64,000 nt of DNA from Hygrophila difformis (GCA_030278955.1 JAOANR010000002.1:8421982-8485981); one strand, 5' to 3'; positions 31,332 to 43,300 are shown, counted from the first letter of the stretch. Made by a program: numbers and translations. Notes: a model not told the origin generated them from the sequence alone.

Positions 31332-34300
31332 ATGAGCTCCTCACTGCGAACCTCTCCTTGCTCCGAACCATCTGCCGAAGACTCAGCCGTCACGCAAAGC
31401 CTTCAGGCCACCACTCACGAAACCCTAGCCGCTTCAACCGCCCTCCGAGGCACGTTGTCCGCCAATGTCGCGACCACCCAGGTTGGTCTCATCTCTTGTT
31501 TTCATGTTGTCTACTTTTGCTGGCCATGTTATGTGCAATCTATATTTTCCTTTGATCGCATATTTAGTACATGTTGTCGGATGACTCAAAATTTTATGAG
31601 ATAAAATTCAATCTTTTTTATTGTACGGCCTTGATGATTTAGAACTTGAGTAGGTCGCTTGATATTGTTAAATTAGAACTTAGAAAAAATAACATATGCC
31701 AAGAAAATCTTGACCACCACACTGTTAGGCTCACTTTAATAACTCACGTTGAGGCTCACTTTAATAGGCTCACCTCAAAAAGGCTCACTTTGATAACTCA
31801 CATTGAGGCTCACTTTAATAGCTCACGTCGATAGGCTCACCTCAAAAGGCTCACTTTGATAACTCACGTTGAGGCTCACTTTAATAGCTCACGTTGATAG
31901 GCTCACCTCAAAAGGCTCACTTTGATAACTCACGTTGAGGCTCACTTTAATAGCTCACGTTGATAGGCTCACCTCAAAAGGCTCACTTTGATAACTCACG
32001 TTGAGGCTCACTTTAATAGCTCACGCTTGATAGGCTCGCCTCAAAAGGCTCACTTAGGGTCATAGGGCCGCCCAAGATATGCCTCCTGTCTTAACAAATC
32101 ATGCTTATAATCTCCATGGACGCATGCTTATCGTGTTATTTGATTACTTAGGACTCAACAAAATCACCTACACCACTTGTGGCTTCAAAACCCGCGGCCG
32201 CCACGGAAGACACCTCGGCCGCCACTGGAGGATCTTCAAGCGTTGCTCCACGCTCATCTACTACTCAGGTTTGTTTTGCTGCATACCACTTTATTCGGTT
32301 ATCAGATCAATCTAAATTCACATATCCTATCAATATGCTCCGTGACATAAGTCCTGACAAAACTCCCTACCCAGGCCGCCATTTCCAAGATCTTGGCCGC
32401 CATTGAGAGACCTTTGGCCGCCAGTTCGCAGCCCTTTGGGACTGTTGCTCCGCGTTCGACCACTGCTCAGGTACATCTCGATATGTAATGTCACTCTTTT
32501 CGTTTTATCAATCAAGCTCTTTCGGGCAACACCCGTACTCCTCAGGACTTAACGAAATTGTACTATAGGTCACCTCATTGCCAAACCGGGTTATCACTAC
32601 ACCACTTTCCGGCCACGGTGTAGGGAAGGAACCTCGAACTTTATTTCGAGACTCAACTGCCACCACATGAGTCTCCACACAAGGAGGATCAGTCGCTACA
32701 TCAGTGATGCAGGCCGCCACCCTGCCACCTGCAGGTTCGAGTTTCGCAGCCTTGTCGTCTCGCACACCAGCTTTTCAGGTTTGCCTTAGATACGTTGGCA
32801 TTCAATCTTCTTTTCCTTAACGTGGTTCCCAATCGATGAGGGTTTAATCATGATTTACTATGTAGGCTTTGGTGAGTTCCAGTGTACCAGGTGCCACAAA
32901 AGAATTACCGGACACTATACTTAAGCTCAAAGCAGCCGCTCAGGCGTCAACTGCCTTCCAGCTAGGTCACACCTTAGTTAGTACGCCTGGCTTCTCTGGT
33001 CCCGGTCATCCTCGTGTTCCGTCTCCCCAGGTTAGTGTATGACTCTTCCTTATCACCTATCTAACTTGGTTTTTCTCATATAATTTCTTATCCCTCTCTT
33101 CAATGATATAGGACATGGAGGACCTCCCTTCATCTGATGATGAAGCTTATGACTTTACTAGGGAGGAACCGGTGCCTGTCCTCCGACCCTTTCATCATAC
33201 TGGTGTACATGGAACTGCCACTGTCCATGACTTCCTATCTTGCTCGCTTCCCATTACTCAGGCGGCGTTTACTAGGGCTTTCATTACCCGTACTAAGATC
33301 ATTAAGTCTCACCAGTCGGCTGCATCTAAGTCAGTGTCCAAGCGTAAAAAGAAAACCTCAAAGAAGACTCAGACCGAAAGTAATTGCACGGAGCGATATA
33401 TTGACTGGGCTCATCGGATGCAGAGATCCTTTCATAGAGACTGGGAAAAATGGGGAATCAAGGATGCCATCCTCTTATCCATCAAGCCTATTGCTCTCGA
33501 CCATCACATGTTATACTACTTTATGGGCTTCTGGAATTCCTCAGTGAACGCGTTCCAGCTTCCTTGTGGATTCATAGGTCCTACCCTTTTAGACGTTATG
33601 ATGATTACGAGACTGTCTGTTGTTGGTCTGGAGTTGACACAGTCCGTTGGATCAGAGGACTCTCATCTTGGCGACCTGATCTGCCCCGTAGGCAAGGCAT
33701 CCAAGCGATACGCAGCTTTCATCGACCATAATAGAGTGAACGGACCTCCGACACGCAGAGAGCATGTTGCATTCCTTTTGATGTGGTTCAGTCGGTTCAT
33801 TGTCTGTTCTAGTGCCCGGACAGTATTACGTATGGCGTTACCCTATGTTCAAGCCATCGTGGATAGCGACGGGGACGATACTTGGGCGATTGGCTCATAT
33901 CTTCTCGCCACTTTGTTCAGTGGCCTGTCAAAGGTAGCCACTTTGCTTGCCAAGGGTACAGATCCTGGGGTCAAGGCTTCAGGCCCTTTATGGTTTATGC
34001 AGCTCTGGATTCAGCTGTACTTCCCACGTCTGTTTCATGATGTGGCTCGTCCTTCCCCGCAAGATTGCAGGCCGAACACACCCTTGTGTTTTCCTCTAGC
34101 CGATCAATCTTTGCGAATTCGCGAAGGTAAACTCTTAGACAAGGATGGACTGCAGATCATGCGCTGGCTTCTAGCTTACAAGCCGGGTCCCCTTGGTTTG
34201 TTCCCCTACGCCCAGCGGGGTACACTGTTGGCTGCTCTGATATGTTCGCCACTCGAGCCAGACGCCAACTTTGGCGAGGACACATGGAACGCTGCTTTGA

Positions 34301-36602
34301 AGCCACACCTACTATTGAGTGGTCTTCGGCAAAACGACAAGTCCAACCCGCTCAATGCTGAGTCTTATTGTCCTCACTTACTAGCTCGCCAGTTCGGATG
34401 TCGACTTGGTCTTCCACGTGGAGTAGCGTGGCCAGCTAGGAGAGGCTCGGGGTTGACTGATTCAGATCTCCATGCTATACTCACGCTGCTGAGTCGCCTG
34501 CCAGATTCATCATATTTGCCATTCACTCCTTCAGGGACGCTTGCTACTCAGTTTATGGCTTGGTGGACACCGTACATCGCCAAGCTCTTGCCGACTGAGG
34601 ACAGCCTCGTAGCGCGTTTCGGACTTGCATCTTCACATCCAGTCCCTCACACCACAGGACAGTCTTCGTCTAGGCCTCCGGCTTGCCCGCCGCCTGATCC
34701 GGCCCCTAGTACTCGTGGTGTTGCTATATGGTCAGCTCCCGTGCCTGCGACTCATGACGTTGCCAGGAAGAAATCATATGCGTCTCATCTATCTCGCAAA
34801 CGCCAACGAGGTAAGTTCATCATACGTCTCATATGTTCTCTTCCATCTCCCTCTGTTGTCGCCTAACCCCTGTTAACTTATACAGATTCATCCCCTGGAT
34901 CTCGCGGGGTGTCTGCCGGTAGTAGTTCGAGCTCTTTAGCCCATGATGGAGAAACTGATGAAGATGTTACTGACGGCACCGAAGATCGTGATGACGACGA
35001 GGGTGAATCCGCGAGTTCAGATGAGGACGAGGATCAGATGAGCGAGGACGGCGCTGGAGATGATGCTCGCCCTGATACCGACCCAGTTGACCCCGATGAT
35101 GATCACTCATGTGAGGGGGTTGGCGCAGTTCATGATGACGAGCTACCGGCTCGTGCTGACTACATATGTGCTCATGGGGTGGATGATCCCAGATACCACA
35201 CTGATGCCCAGGAGACCGCGGTTGAGGATCCCTCACAGGTATGTTTGGCTACCTTGTATTCTTTAGTAGTAGTTTGTCTCTGTCTTGATAACTTATTGCA
35301 ACATTCTTTTTACTTTCAGGCCCACGTGGATCCATCTCTCCCCTCTACTGATGATATCTCCACTAACATCGATCGGGCCTCTCAGGTATTTATTGATTAT
35401 TTTGCCCTTAATTTCGACTTATTTCTCGAGACATAACGAATCCTCACGCCTCATTCTTCCAGGTCTCTTTGGATCAGGGAGATTGTCCGCCTTCCGCTCA
35501 GGCTGCTTCTCATACCTCTGCAGTTAAGCCGACTCCCACGCTGGCCTCTCAGGTATTTCTAGCCTCATAATGTTTTCATTCCCCTGTCTGCCTTCATCTT
35601 TGCGGAGGAACATATGCTAAGGAATGTTCGCTTGTTTCAACCATAGGCCCTTACTAGTCAGACGCCACTTTCAGTTATCGATTCTGCCGTACATTCAGCT
35701 GCTTTAGTCGACCACGCCCCGACTCCTCAGGTATTATTCTTTCTTGTCCTCGTTATAGTTAGCTCTCTCTATTGCTAATTTTAATATGTCCTCACTTGCA
35801 GGTGCCCCAGGTTCCCTCTGCAGATCCTATGATTTCGATCACCCATACTCCTCTCAGTGGCGATATTGCTAGAGCATGTGAGGCGTTTGACCGCTTTCTT
35901 ACCTCCCATACAGGCCCCGTGACCGCCGAGATAGTCTCCGGTCTGGACGACTTGCTCATTGCTATCAGCTCGACCTCCACCTTTGTTGAGGATGCCGACT
36001 TCCAGGATTTTTCATATCTTATCTCCGAGCTGTCTTTCTTTTTTCCCAGTTACAGGAGTATTGCAGATGAGTCTGCTGAGGTGTTGACCCTTATTGACGA
36101 CCTTGAGTTACGACACCGTGAGACTCTTTCTCAGTTGGAGGCGATTCGTCCTCAGCATGCGCAGTTATCTCAGGCTCGTGCGGCTCAAGAAAAACAAAAA
36201 TCACAGCTGGAGAGTGCCATCACACGTGCAGAGGGCGATATCAGAGAGTCAGAGAGGATTATTGCAGAGGCAGAACGTGCTATCGCTCACGAGAGACGCT
36301 CCATTGCAGATAGGGAGCGTACTATTCAGGAGGCCAAGGATGGGCTTACTTCTCTCGAGTCTAGCTGGACCGAGACTTCTACACAGGCCGCTGTTTTGCA
36401 GACCACTTACGACCGCTTAGTCGCCGACCAGCGCGACCTATCAGCTGAGTTGTCGAAGGGTCTTCGACCCCGGGCGGATGCTCGCGCTCGTGTTGCCGAC
36501 GCTGCTTTTCATCGTATTACCGACACCTTTAGGCGTACATGCGATCGTTGGGCAGTCATGCGAGGTCGCATACTTGGTAGTAGGATGCCACCTTCTTCTT
36601 AG
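31332..36602 (+). CDS. Antisense 11-exon plant mobile domain protein inside the Tat element
   Basis: Runs opposite to gag-pol, from near the 3' LTR to 166 bp short of the pol stop. Exons: 31332-31481, 32152-32268, 32375-32470, 32713-32778, 32866-33030, 33112-34810, 34886-35238, 35320-35385, 35463-35552, 35647-35730, 35802-36602. All ten introns are GT-AG and the joined frame is uninterrupted (3687 nt, 1228 codons). Residues 1-198 are Ser/Thr/Ala/Pro-rich. A basic stretch (KRKKKTSKK, about 276-284) looks like a nuclear signal. About 295-720 is the plant mobile domain (FHRDWEKWGIKDAILLSIKP, then LPCGFIGPTLLDV). An acidic region covers about 770-880, and a long coiled coil about 1057-1182. Mobile-domain proteins act in the nucleus (MAIN/MAIL) or ride on transposons. 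The role here is unknown. Splicing is predicted, not shown. Confidence 0.85.
31727..32060 (+). repeat. 66-bp tandem repeat in intron 1 of the antisense gene
   Basis: About five units of 66 bp built from GGCTCACCTCAAAAGGCTCA, CTTTGATAACTCACGTTGAG and GCTCACTTTAATAGCTCACG. The unit itself is made of shorter GGCTCAC.. sub-repeats. It lies wholly within the 670-bp first intron (31482-32151). The regular spacing is that of a minisatellite and there are no distinct spacers. Confidence 0.85.
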
Positions 36603-36768
36603 TAGCTTTAGGGGTCGCACAGCGTTTTTCTTTTGGTACATTTTTTGAGCTAGCTCACCGGCTTGTGGTGGGAAACTGGTAGACATCTTCCGATTTTCTT
36701 TATTATATATTTCTTGCCACATTTGGCCCTGATACGGCCACTTTTGACTCGATGCATTTCTATTTTCC

Positions 36769-39700
36769 TTACTCCGATTCCCAAACTGATGGATAATACG
36801 TTTTAAGATATTTTGCATTGATACTTTGTTTATGCTCTTGTCCATCAATATCCATCAATTTGTATGCACCATTTATCAACTTCTGAGTAACAATGAAAGG
36901 TCCTTCCCAGTTTGGAGACCACTTCCCCGTTTCATTATCGCGTACCCCTGAAGGCAAAATTACCTTCCACACTAGGTCCCCTTCACTGAACATTTTGCTT
37001 CGAACCTTCTTGTCATAATATTTTGCAATTTTAGCTTTATGACGTCGGATATTCTCCAAAGCGACAAGCTTGTCACCATCTGCCGTCTCCAACTCTTGCA
37101 ACATGGCCTCTTCATACTTGGCCAACTCTAAGTGATGTTGCTGGGCCACCCTCAGCGATGGAACCGTGATCTCTAAAGGTAGGACAGCGTCATGTCCATA
37201 CGTCAGGTAATATGGTGTGAATCCAGTGGCAGTAGACTTAGAATTTCTATACGCCCACAGGACCTCTGATAAGGCCTCATGCCACTTCCTTGGCTTGTCT
37301 CCCACTGCCTTCTTGATCATGCTTACCAAGATCTTGTTAGTAGCCTCGGCTTGACCATTCGCTTGGGGATAGTATGGGGTAGAATGATATATGCGAATCC
37401 CAAATTGCTTAGCGAAAGCCATGAACTTCTCACCTGTGAATACCGTTCCTTGATCGGCAGTAATAGTCCGAGGTATCCCAAATCGATGTATTAGCTCAGT
37501 CACAAATTTAATAACATCGCTTTGATCAATCTTTCTCATTGGCCATGCCTCTACCCACTTGGTAAAATAATCAGTGGCCACGAGTATGAACGCGTGGTTC
37601 TTAGATGAAGGCGGATGAATCTTCCCGATGATGTCCATACCCCAGCCACGGAACGGCCAAGGCTTCACGACTGAATGCAATTCCTCCGCCGGTACTCTTT
37701 GAATGGGACCATGCTTCTGGCAAGCCTCGCAACCTCGAGCATAAGTAATACAATCCTCCATGATTGTTGGCCAAAAATACCCGTACCGGTGAATACTCCA
37801 TCTCATGCTAGGTCCCGCTCTATGGGAGCCACAAATTCCTTCATGGACTTCTCCCATCACTAGCTTAGCCTCCTCAGGACCGATGCATTTAAGTAACAAA
37901 CCGTCGAGCGCCCTTCGGAACAACTCACCATCAACCAACGTATATCTTAAAACGTTTACCTTCATAGAGCTATCTCCTCCAGACGATGGGTTCTCAAGGT
38001 ATTTCGTAATATCTGTCCTCCAATCACCAACTGGGTTTTGAGGTTGAATCTCTTCTTGATCTTCAGAATCATTGGTGAGGACAGCAATACCTGTTGCCCC
38101 CCTAGGGCAATCAGCGTACCAGCCGGAAGCTAATTGAGCAGCTTCGTTGGCCTCCTTATTTTGTTCTCTAGGCACATGTTTGATAGTAGCCTCCGAGAAT
38201 TTACCTAACAGTTCTAGCGCAGTTTCATAACATCTGATCAACCTCGGACTTTTGCATTCATACTCTCCTGTCAATTGCTTTAAGATGACTTGAGAATCTC
38301 CAAAAACTACAATGGACCTTGCACCCTTCATCAATGCTGTCTCCAGGCCGAAAATCAAAGCCTCATATTCAGCTTGATTATTAGTCGTACCAGGCTCCAA
38401 CTCCCGAGCCAGCTTCCAATGCTCCCCGAAAGGACTAGTGATAGTAATACCGGCCCCTGAGCCGCTACTTGCGCAAGACCCATCGAACGTTAACTCCCAA
38501 GGTTCGAATCCTATAAATGATTCTTCGGGTTCTTCGGGCAACATCACTGAAGGGTGCTGGGCTAAGAAGTCCGCTAGGGCTTGTCCCTTAACCGCCTTCT
38601 GAGGAACGTGAACGAGAGTAAAAGGACTAATTTTCATAGCCCATTTAGCATGTCGGCCTTTCAAGGCTGGTCTCTGGAGCAATGTCTTAACCAAATCGAA
38701 TGGGGCCACCACATGGACTGTACGTGGTAACATGTAATGTTCTAACTTGTTGCAAGCGTACACCAACGCATAACACGACTTCTCTAAAGCTGTATATCTC
38801 GCTTCTGGACCCTGCAGTGTCTTGCTGAGGTAATAGATGGCCCTTTCCTTCCCATACTCATCATCTTGTGCGAGCAAGCATCCAATAGACTCCTCAGCGG
38901 CTGACACATACAATTTCAAAGGTTCGCCAAGTCTGGGTGGCATCAATACTGGAGGATTGGCTAACATTCTTTTAATTTCTTCAAAGGCCGCTTGATGTTC
39001 AGCCGTCCAATTGAATACGTCGTTCTTCCTTCCTTTGAGCAAGGTGGTGAACGCTTTCATCTTCCCTGCCGCGTTGGCAATGAATCTCCTTAAGAAGTTA
39101 ATCTTGCCCATTAGCGACTGTAGTTCCTTAAGATTAGACGGTGCGCGAGCTTCCAGGATGGCCTTGGCATTATTCTGATCCACCTCGATGCCCCTCTCAT
39201 GAACCAGGAAACCTAAAAAGTTCCCAGCCGCCACTCCGAAGGCACACTTAGCGGGATTAATTTTAAGCCCATGTTGTCTCATCCTGATGAAGGCTTGCTC
39301 AAGGTGATCCAAGTGTTGGCCAAATTCACACGATTTAACCACAATATCGTCGATGTACACTTCAAGCATATGGCCAATTAAATCATGAAAGATCATGTTC
39401 ATGGCCCTTTGATATGTTGCCCCAGCATTCTTCAAACCAAACGGCATCACTACCCATTCAAAGATGCCAACTGGTCCTGGACAACGAAAAGCTGTTTTGT
39501 GAACATCATTTTCAGAAATAAAGATTTGATTATATCCAGAATAACCATCCATTAATGATAAAAATTTGTGGCCGGCAGCCGCATCAACCAGCATGTCAGC
39601 CATTGGCATTACATATTCATCCTTGGGCGTAGCCAAGTTTAAATTCCTAAAGTCTATACAGACTCTTAATTGACCATTCTTCTTTACAACAGGTACAATG

Positions 39701-40182
39701 TTTGCAAGCCATTCTACATAACGACAAGTTCTAATGTAACCTGCTCTAAGAAGTTTTTCGATCTCAGTCTTTATTTTTGGGATGGTGTCTGGATCAAACC
39801 GTCTAGGCGGCTGCTTGTGAGGTCTGAACTCGGGATGAGTGGGTAACTGGTGTTCCACGAGCTCCCTTGGAAGTCCTGGCATATTCGAGTATTGCCACGC
39901 AAAACAATCCTTATACTTCTGAATCAGCTCCACTAGTTGGTGCCGCTCTTTATCAGGCAGAGACGCACTTATTTTGGTCAGCCTTGGCTCCGCCTCCGTC
40001 CCGAGATTGATATCCACAAGTGGTTCCTTAGCTTCTGGACTAGGTAGTATCCGCTTCACAGGTGAGGGCCACTCGGATGGCCTACTGTCTACCAAATTTT
40101 GAGACTTGTCCTCGGCGCCCATCATCACTTCAGTATCTACCAGCCGCCGCAACAAGTCTTTGTAGATGTCTTGGCTGCTCAT
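36769..40182 (-). CDS. pol: Pol: RT, two RNase H domains, integrase (Tat element)
   Basis: 1137 codons from the first ATG (40182); the frame is open 6 nt further. Residue numbers below count from 40188. RT lies at about 145-345 with LMDGYSGYNQI and YIDDIVVKS (catalytic aspartates near 214 and 279-280). A first RNase H covers about 425-545 but has LYVSAAEES where an Asp is usual, so it is probably inactive. A second, archaeal-type RNase H (about 564-690: FDGSCASSG, NNQAEYEAL, GDSQVI) is the hallmark of the Tat lineage. Integrase has the HHCC finger (about 782-827) and the DDE core: GMDIIG, ITADQGT, NGQAEATN (about 852, 912, 948). No stops, matching the young LTRs. Probably made as a Gag-Pol polyprotein. 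Confidence 0.93.
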   Translation of the reverse strand: MSSQDIYKDLLRRLVDTEVMMGAEDKSQNLVDSRPSEWPSPVKRILPSPEAKEPLVDINLGTEAEPRLTKISASLPDKERHQLVELIQKYKDCFAWQYSNMPGLPRELVEHQLPTHPEFRPHKQPPRRFDPDTIPKIKTEIEKLLRAGYIRTCRYVEWLANIVPVVKKNGQLRVCIDFRNLNLATPKDEYVMPMADMLVDAAAGHKFLSLMDGYSGYNQIFISENDVHKTAFRCPGPVGIFEWVVMPFGLKNAGATYQRAMNMIFHDLIGHMLEVYIDDIVVKSCEFGQHLDHLEQAFIRMRQHGLKINPAKCAFGVAAGNFLGFLVHERGIEVDQNNAKAILEARAPSNLKELQSLMGKINFLRRFIANAAGKMKAFTTLLKGRKNDVFNWTAEHQAAFEEIKRMLANPPVLMPPRLGEPLKLYVSAAEESIGCLLAQDDEYGKERAIYYLSKTLQGPEARYTALEKSCYALVYACNKLEHYMLPRTVHVVAPFDLVKTLLQRPALKGRHAKWAMKISPFTLVHVPQKAVKGQALADFLAQHPSVMLPEEPEESFIGFEPWELTFDGSCASSGSGAGITITSPFGEHWKLARELEPGTTNNQAEYEALIFGLETALMKGARSIVVFGDSQVILKQLTGEYECKSPRLIRCYETALELLGKFSEATIKHVPREQNKEANEAAQLASGWYADCPRGATGIAVLTNDSEDQEEIQPQNPVGDWRTDITKYLENPSSGGDSSMKVNVLRYTLVDGELFRRALDGLLLKCIGPEEAKLVMGEVHEGICGSHRAGPSMRWSIHRYGYFWPTIMEDCITYARGCEACQKHGPIQRVPAEELHSVVKPWPFRGWGMDIIGKIHPPSSKNHAFILVATDYFTKWVEAWPMRKIDQSDVIKFVTELIHRFGIPRTITADQGTVFTGEKFMAFAKQFGIRIYHSTPYYPQANGQAEATNKILVSMIKKAVGDKPRKWHEALSEVLWAYRNSKSTATGFTPYYLTYGHDAVLPLEITVPSLRVAQQHHLELAKYEEAMLQELETADGDKLVALENIRRHKAKIAKYYDKKVRSKMFSEGDLVWKVILPSGVRDNETGKWSPNWEGPFIVTQKLINGAYKLMDIDGQEHKQSINAKYLKTYYPSVWESE

Positions 40183-40184
40183 GA

Positions 40185-40345
40185 TCAAAAACTTGATACC
40201 TCTTGCCGGCCATCCGCTGAGTGAAGCTTGAAACCGCTTGAAGTAAAATCAATGGACTCCAAGTCCACATCGACGCCAATTAGAGCTGAAGCAGGCTGAA
40301 TGTCTTCTAAGTAGAAAACGGCCTCATCATTATCGTTGTGGCTGA
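40185..40345 (-). other. Protease-RT linker in a shifted frame
   Basis: Gag ends at a stop (40330-40332) just after the protease segment VELVEADPQP. The next coding-like segment (DNDEAVFYLEDIQPASALIG, then GVDVDLESIDF) is in a different frame and ends at TGA 40187-40185. Pol resumes in the original gag frame at a run of five T (AGTTTTTGATC). So gag and pol share a frame but the linker does not, which needs two compensating shifts, or splicing, to give one polyprotein. Confidence 0.7.
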
Positions 40346-43300
40346 GGATCTGCCTCCACCAATTCAACGTGATTACCATCCCATATGAGTAACTGTTGGT
40401 GTAGGGTGGAAGGCACACATTCTGCCATATGGATCCAATCACGCCCTAACAATGCCGAATAACAGGTCTTTGACTTTACCACAAAGAAAGCCACTTTGAT
40501 AGTCTTAGACCCCACAGTGACGTCCGCCGTTATGAACCCTGCAGGTTGGGTCGCTTCTCCCACGAAGCTACACATCCTGACCCTGGTGGGGATCAAATCC
40601 TTCTCGCTCTTTCCCAATTTCTTCAGAGTTGACATCGGGAGTACATTTGCCGCTGCCCCATTGTCGACGAACACCCTGGTGAAGGGACGTCCATCAATAT
40701 GGGCCTTGACATACAAGGGTTTCAACTGTCTCGTTTGAGACACCTCAGGCTTGGCGAAGTGAGCCGAGGCTGGCCTCTGAACTGATTGACCACCTAACTC
40801 CTCCAGCAAACATCTAGCCGGGTGAGACAACTCGGCTATCATTTCATCCATTTCTTCAATCAATTTGGCAAATGGCGGCTCCTCTTCATCCCACACTTCG
40901 GACTCCACATCACTGACATCTTCGTCTGCTGCCAACCCCACGACTTGCATGGACACCGCTGGGTCCGTCGGTTCTTTTTCTTGCCCGTACTCGTAACCTT
41001 CTTCCTTTAACTTATTTTCCAGATCCTCCCAGAAAGCATCCATGTAAGCCTCTTCATCCAGATCCATACCATCCAACATGTTAATGTCGTCAGGCATGAT
41101 TCCCAAGGCGCTAATCCCAACCTTAGGCTCCTCTATGTTGGCGTCCATAGCGGCTTCCACTTCCTTAGGGGTGACCGCCCCAAAGTTCACCCGCGCAGCC
41201 TCATGGGCAGGCTGAAACTCCGGCTGTGACTTCGCCTGTTCAGGACCATCTACTGTCTTACAGTAAGCCAGGAATCCCTCATAGCTATCCGGTTCACTTC
41301 CCAATTCACCGGCCTGGTGGGCCGCTATGTATGCGAAGTATCTAGTGAGCACCTTCATCATGGCCATCTCCCTTGTACTGGTTGTACCCGGCTCGCCCAT
41401 ATGCTCAAATCTCTCCATGAACTTATCTGCCCAGGACATAGTCACCCTTTTCTCATTACTCGATTCAGCCAAGGCGGTCGCTTTGCCCTTGTCTTGGGAT
41501 GAAGGCGACTGAATTTTAATCTGAGTAGATTCCACCTCTGTCACCCTAGGCTGAGATGATGATGGTTCACGTTCTGCCCACTGAAGCCTTTCCCGAATTG
41601 GTCTTCTAGTGGAAGAAAGTGGCGACTGGAGTGCCTCCCTGGGTGTCTTATGTGACCCCCTCCTATCACCTTCTCGGCTCGGTTGAAGCCGCTCATGAAC
41701 TGGTCTGCGAGGTGGTACAGGGGAATTAGGCCTCCTAGTAGTATGTCTTCCCTGAGGGTGTTGTAACCTCTCATGAACAGGCCTTCGCCGTTCAGAAGTC
41801 TCACCTTGAGACCTGAAGTAGGTTGGTTGAATTGGCTTCCGAGGCCTAGATGACTTCAACTTATGAAGCTGAGCCTCCCATTGCCGCATTTCCTCGGCAT
41901 ACCTTCTTTGAGCCCTCCTGAATTGGCCTTTGGTCATGGCTGGCGGCTCCCTCGGAGCGGATCTCCTCTCTGCCCGATTCATCATCCACCTTTCAGCCTC
42001 CGCGGGTTGCTCAGGACGTCTCATCAAAGTTGGTACTACATGTACTCCCGGCCTGTAGTCCCGAGTTATAGGCTGATGTCTACCATTTTCACGGATCTCT
42101 AATGCCGGTTTTGGGATCTCAACCTTCAATGGAGGCTTCTGCTTCTTCTGATACTCTTTCTCTTCAGCATCGAGGACTTTCTTGAACTCCTCTTTGGACA
42201 TACTTTTAAACTTAGGCTGCTTGCTAAATAATTCCTTTTCTTTTTCAGTCTCGGATTCATCAGACAACAAGTCCTCATCCTGCTCACTGATCTGAACACA
42301 TTCGCTTCCTTCATCAGTCCGGCTACTAGAGCCGCCAACTTCTGGATTTGGGATGAACCCAGAAGCACCAACGTGAAGCTGAGGGAAGGGGTCTATGTCC
42401 ACCTTCATACCTGCAATTTTTAGCCGTCCCTCTTTAATCTTATTATGAATAGCACTTCTAAAACTCCTGCACTTAGTAATGCTATGAGTATAGGAGTTGT
42501 GCCACTTACAGAATGACCGGCCTCGAATTTCTTCGGTCGCTGGCAACTTCTGCCCTTCGGGCAGCTTAATAACTCCGTCCTTGAGTAGGGCATCAAACAC
42601 TTGGTCCGCCCTGCTCATGTCAAAGAGATCCTCCTCAGGCCTGTACTTGGCCTCCTTCTGTTTGGGCGGCCTGAGGGCCGTACAAGTGTGTGGCTTGGCT
42701 GTCTGGACCAATTCCGCTACAGCCACCTCCAGAGGTTCGTCCTCCTCATCGCCGAACCTCACCTCTTCAAAGTGGACTCTACGTGTGGGACGTTTTTCTT
42801 CCTGTTCCTCCAGGAACTTTTCCAGTCGGGCCGCTCTCTCGGCCAACTGGGCAAGGTCAATCGCATCCTGCACAATCAAATGTTCCTTCAATTTAGGCAA
42901 CATGTTAGTTACTGCTATATTGGCTATTTCCCTTTCAGGAATTGCCATTGTACATCGGCCTTTAAGCCGCTGTAACCTATTAATGAAAGCATTTGCCGTT
43001 TCATCGGCATATTGTTTTGCGTTAGTCAGGTCTGCGAGGCTAACCTGTGACAATGGTGTGTAAAACCTGTCATGGAAAGCTCGCTCCAAGTCAGCCCAAT
43101 TCTGAATGGAATTAGACCGCAACGATGCATACCATGCGAAAGCAGGACCAGTAAGGGATGAGCTAAGAAGTCTCAATTTGAGCCAGTCGTTGGATGCTGC
43201 TTCCCCACATTGTGCAGTGAACCTCCCCACGTGTTCCACGGTGGACCTGCCATCATCCCCTGAGAACGTGGAAAATTCGGGCATCTTAAATCCTCGTGGG

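Noticed and set aside
31727..32060. CRISPR-like regular repeats
   Set aside because: Units are directly adjacent, without unique spacers, in a plant retrotransposon; it is a minisatellite.
32546..32712. Possible extra exon of the antisense gene (CTCAG|GACTTAACGAAATTG or TATAG|GTCACCTCATTG)
   Set aside because: Both entries run into stops (TAG at the GGTGTAG near 32630, TGA in ACATGAGTC near 32670); skipping it keeps the frame open, so it was left in intron 3.
34967..35236. Minus-strand 89-codon frame within exon 7 of the antisense gene
   Set aside because: Antisense shadow of an acidic low-complexity exon (GAT/GAC/GAG-rich); no sign of its own gene.
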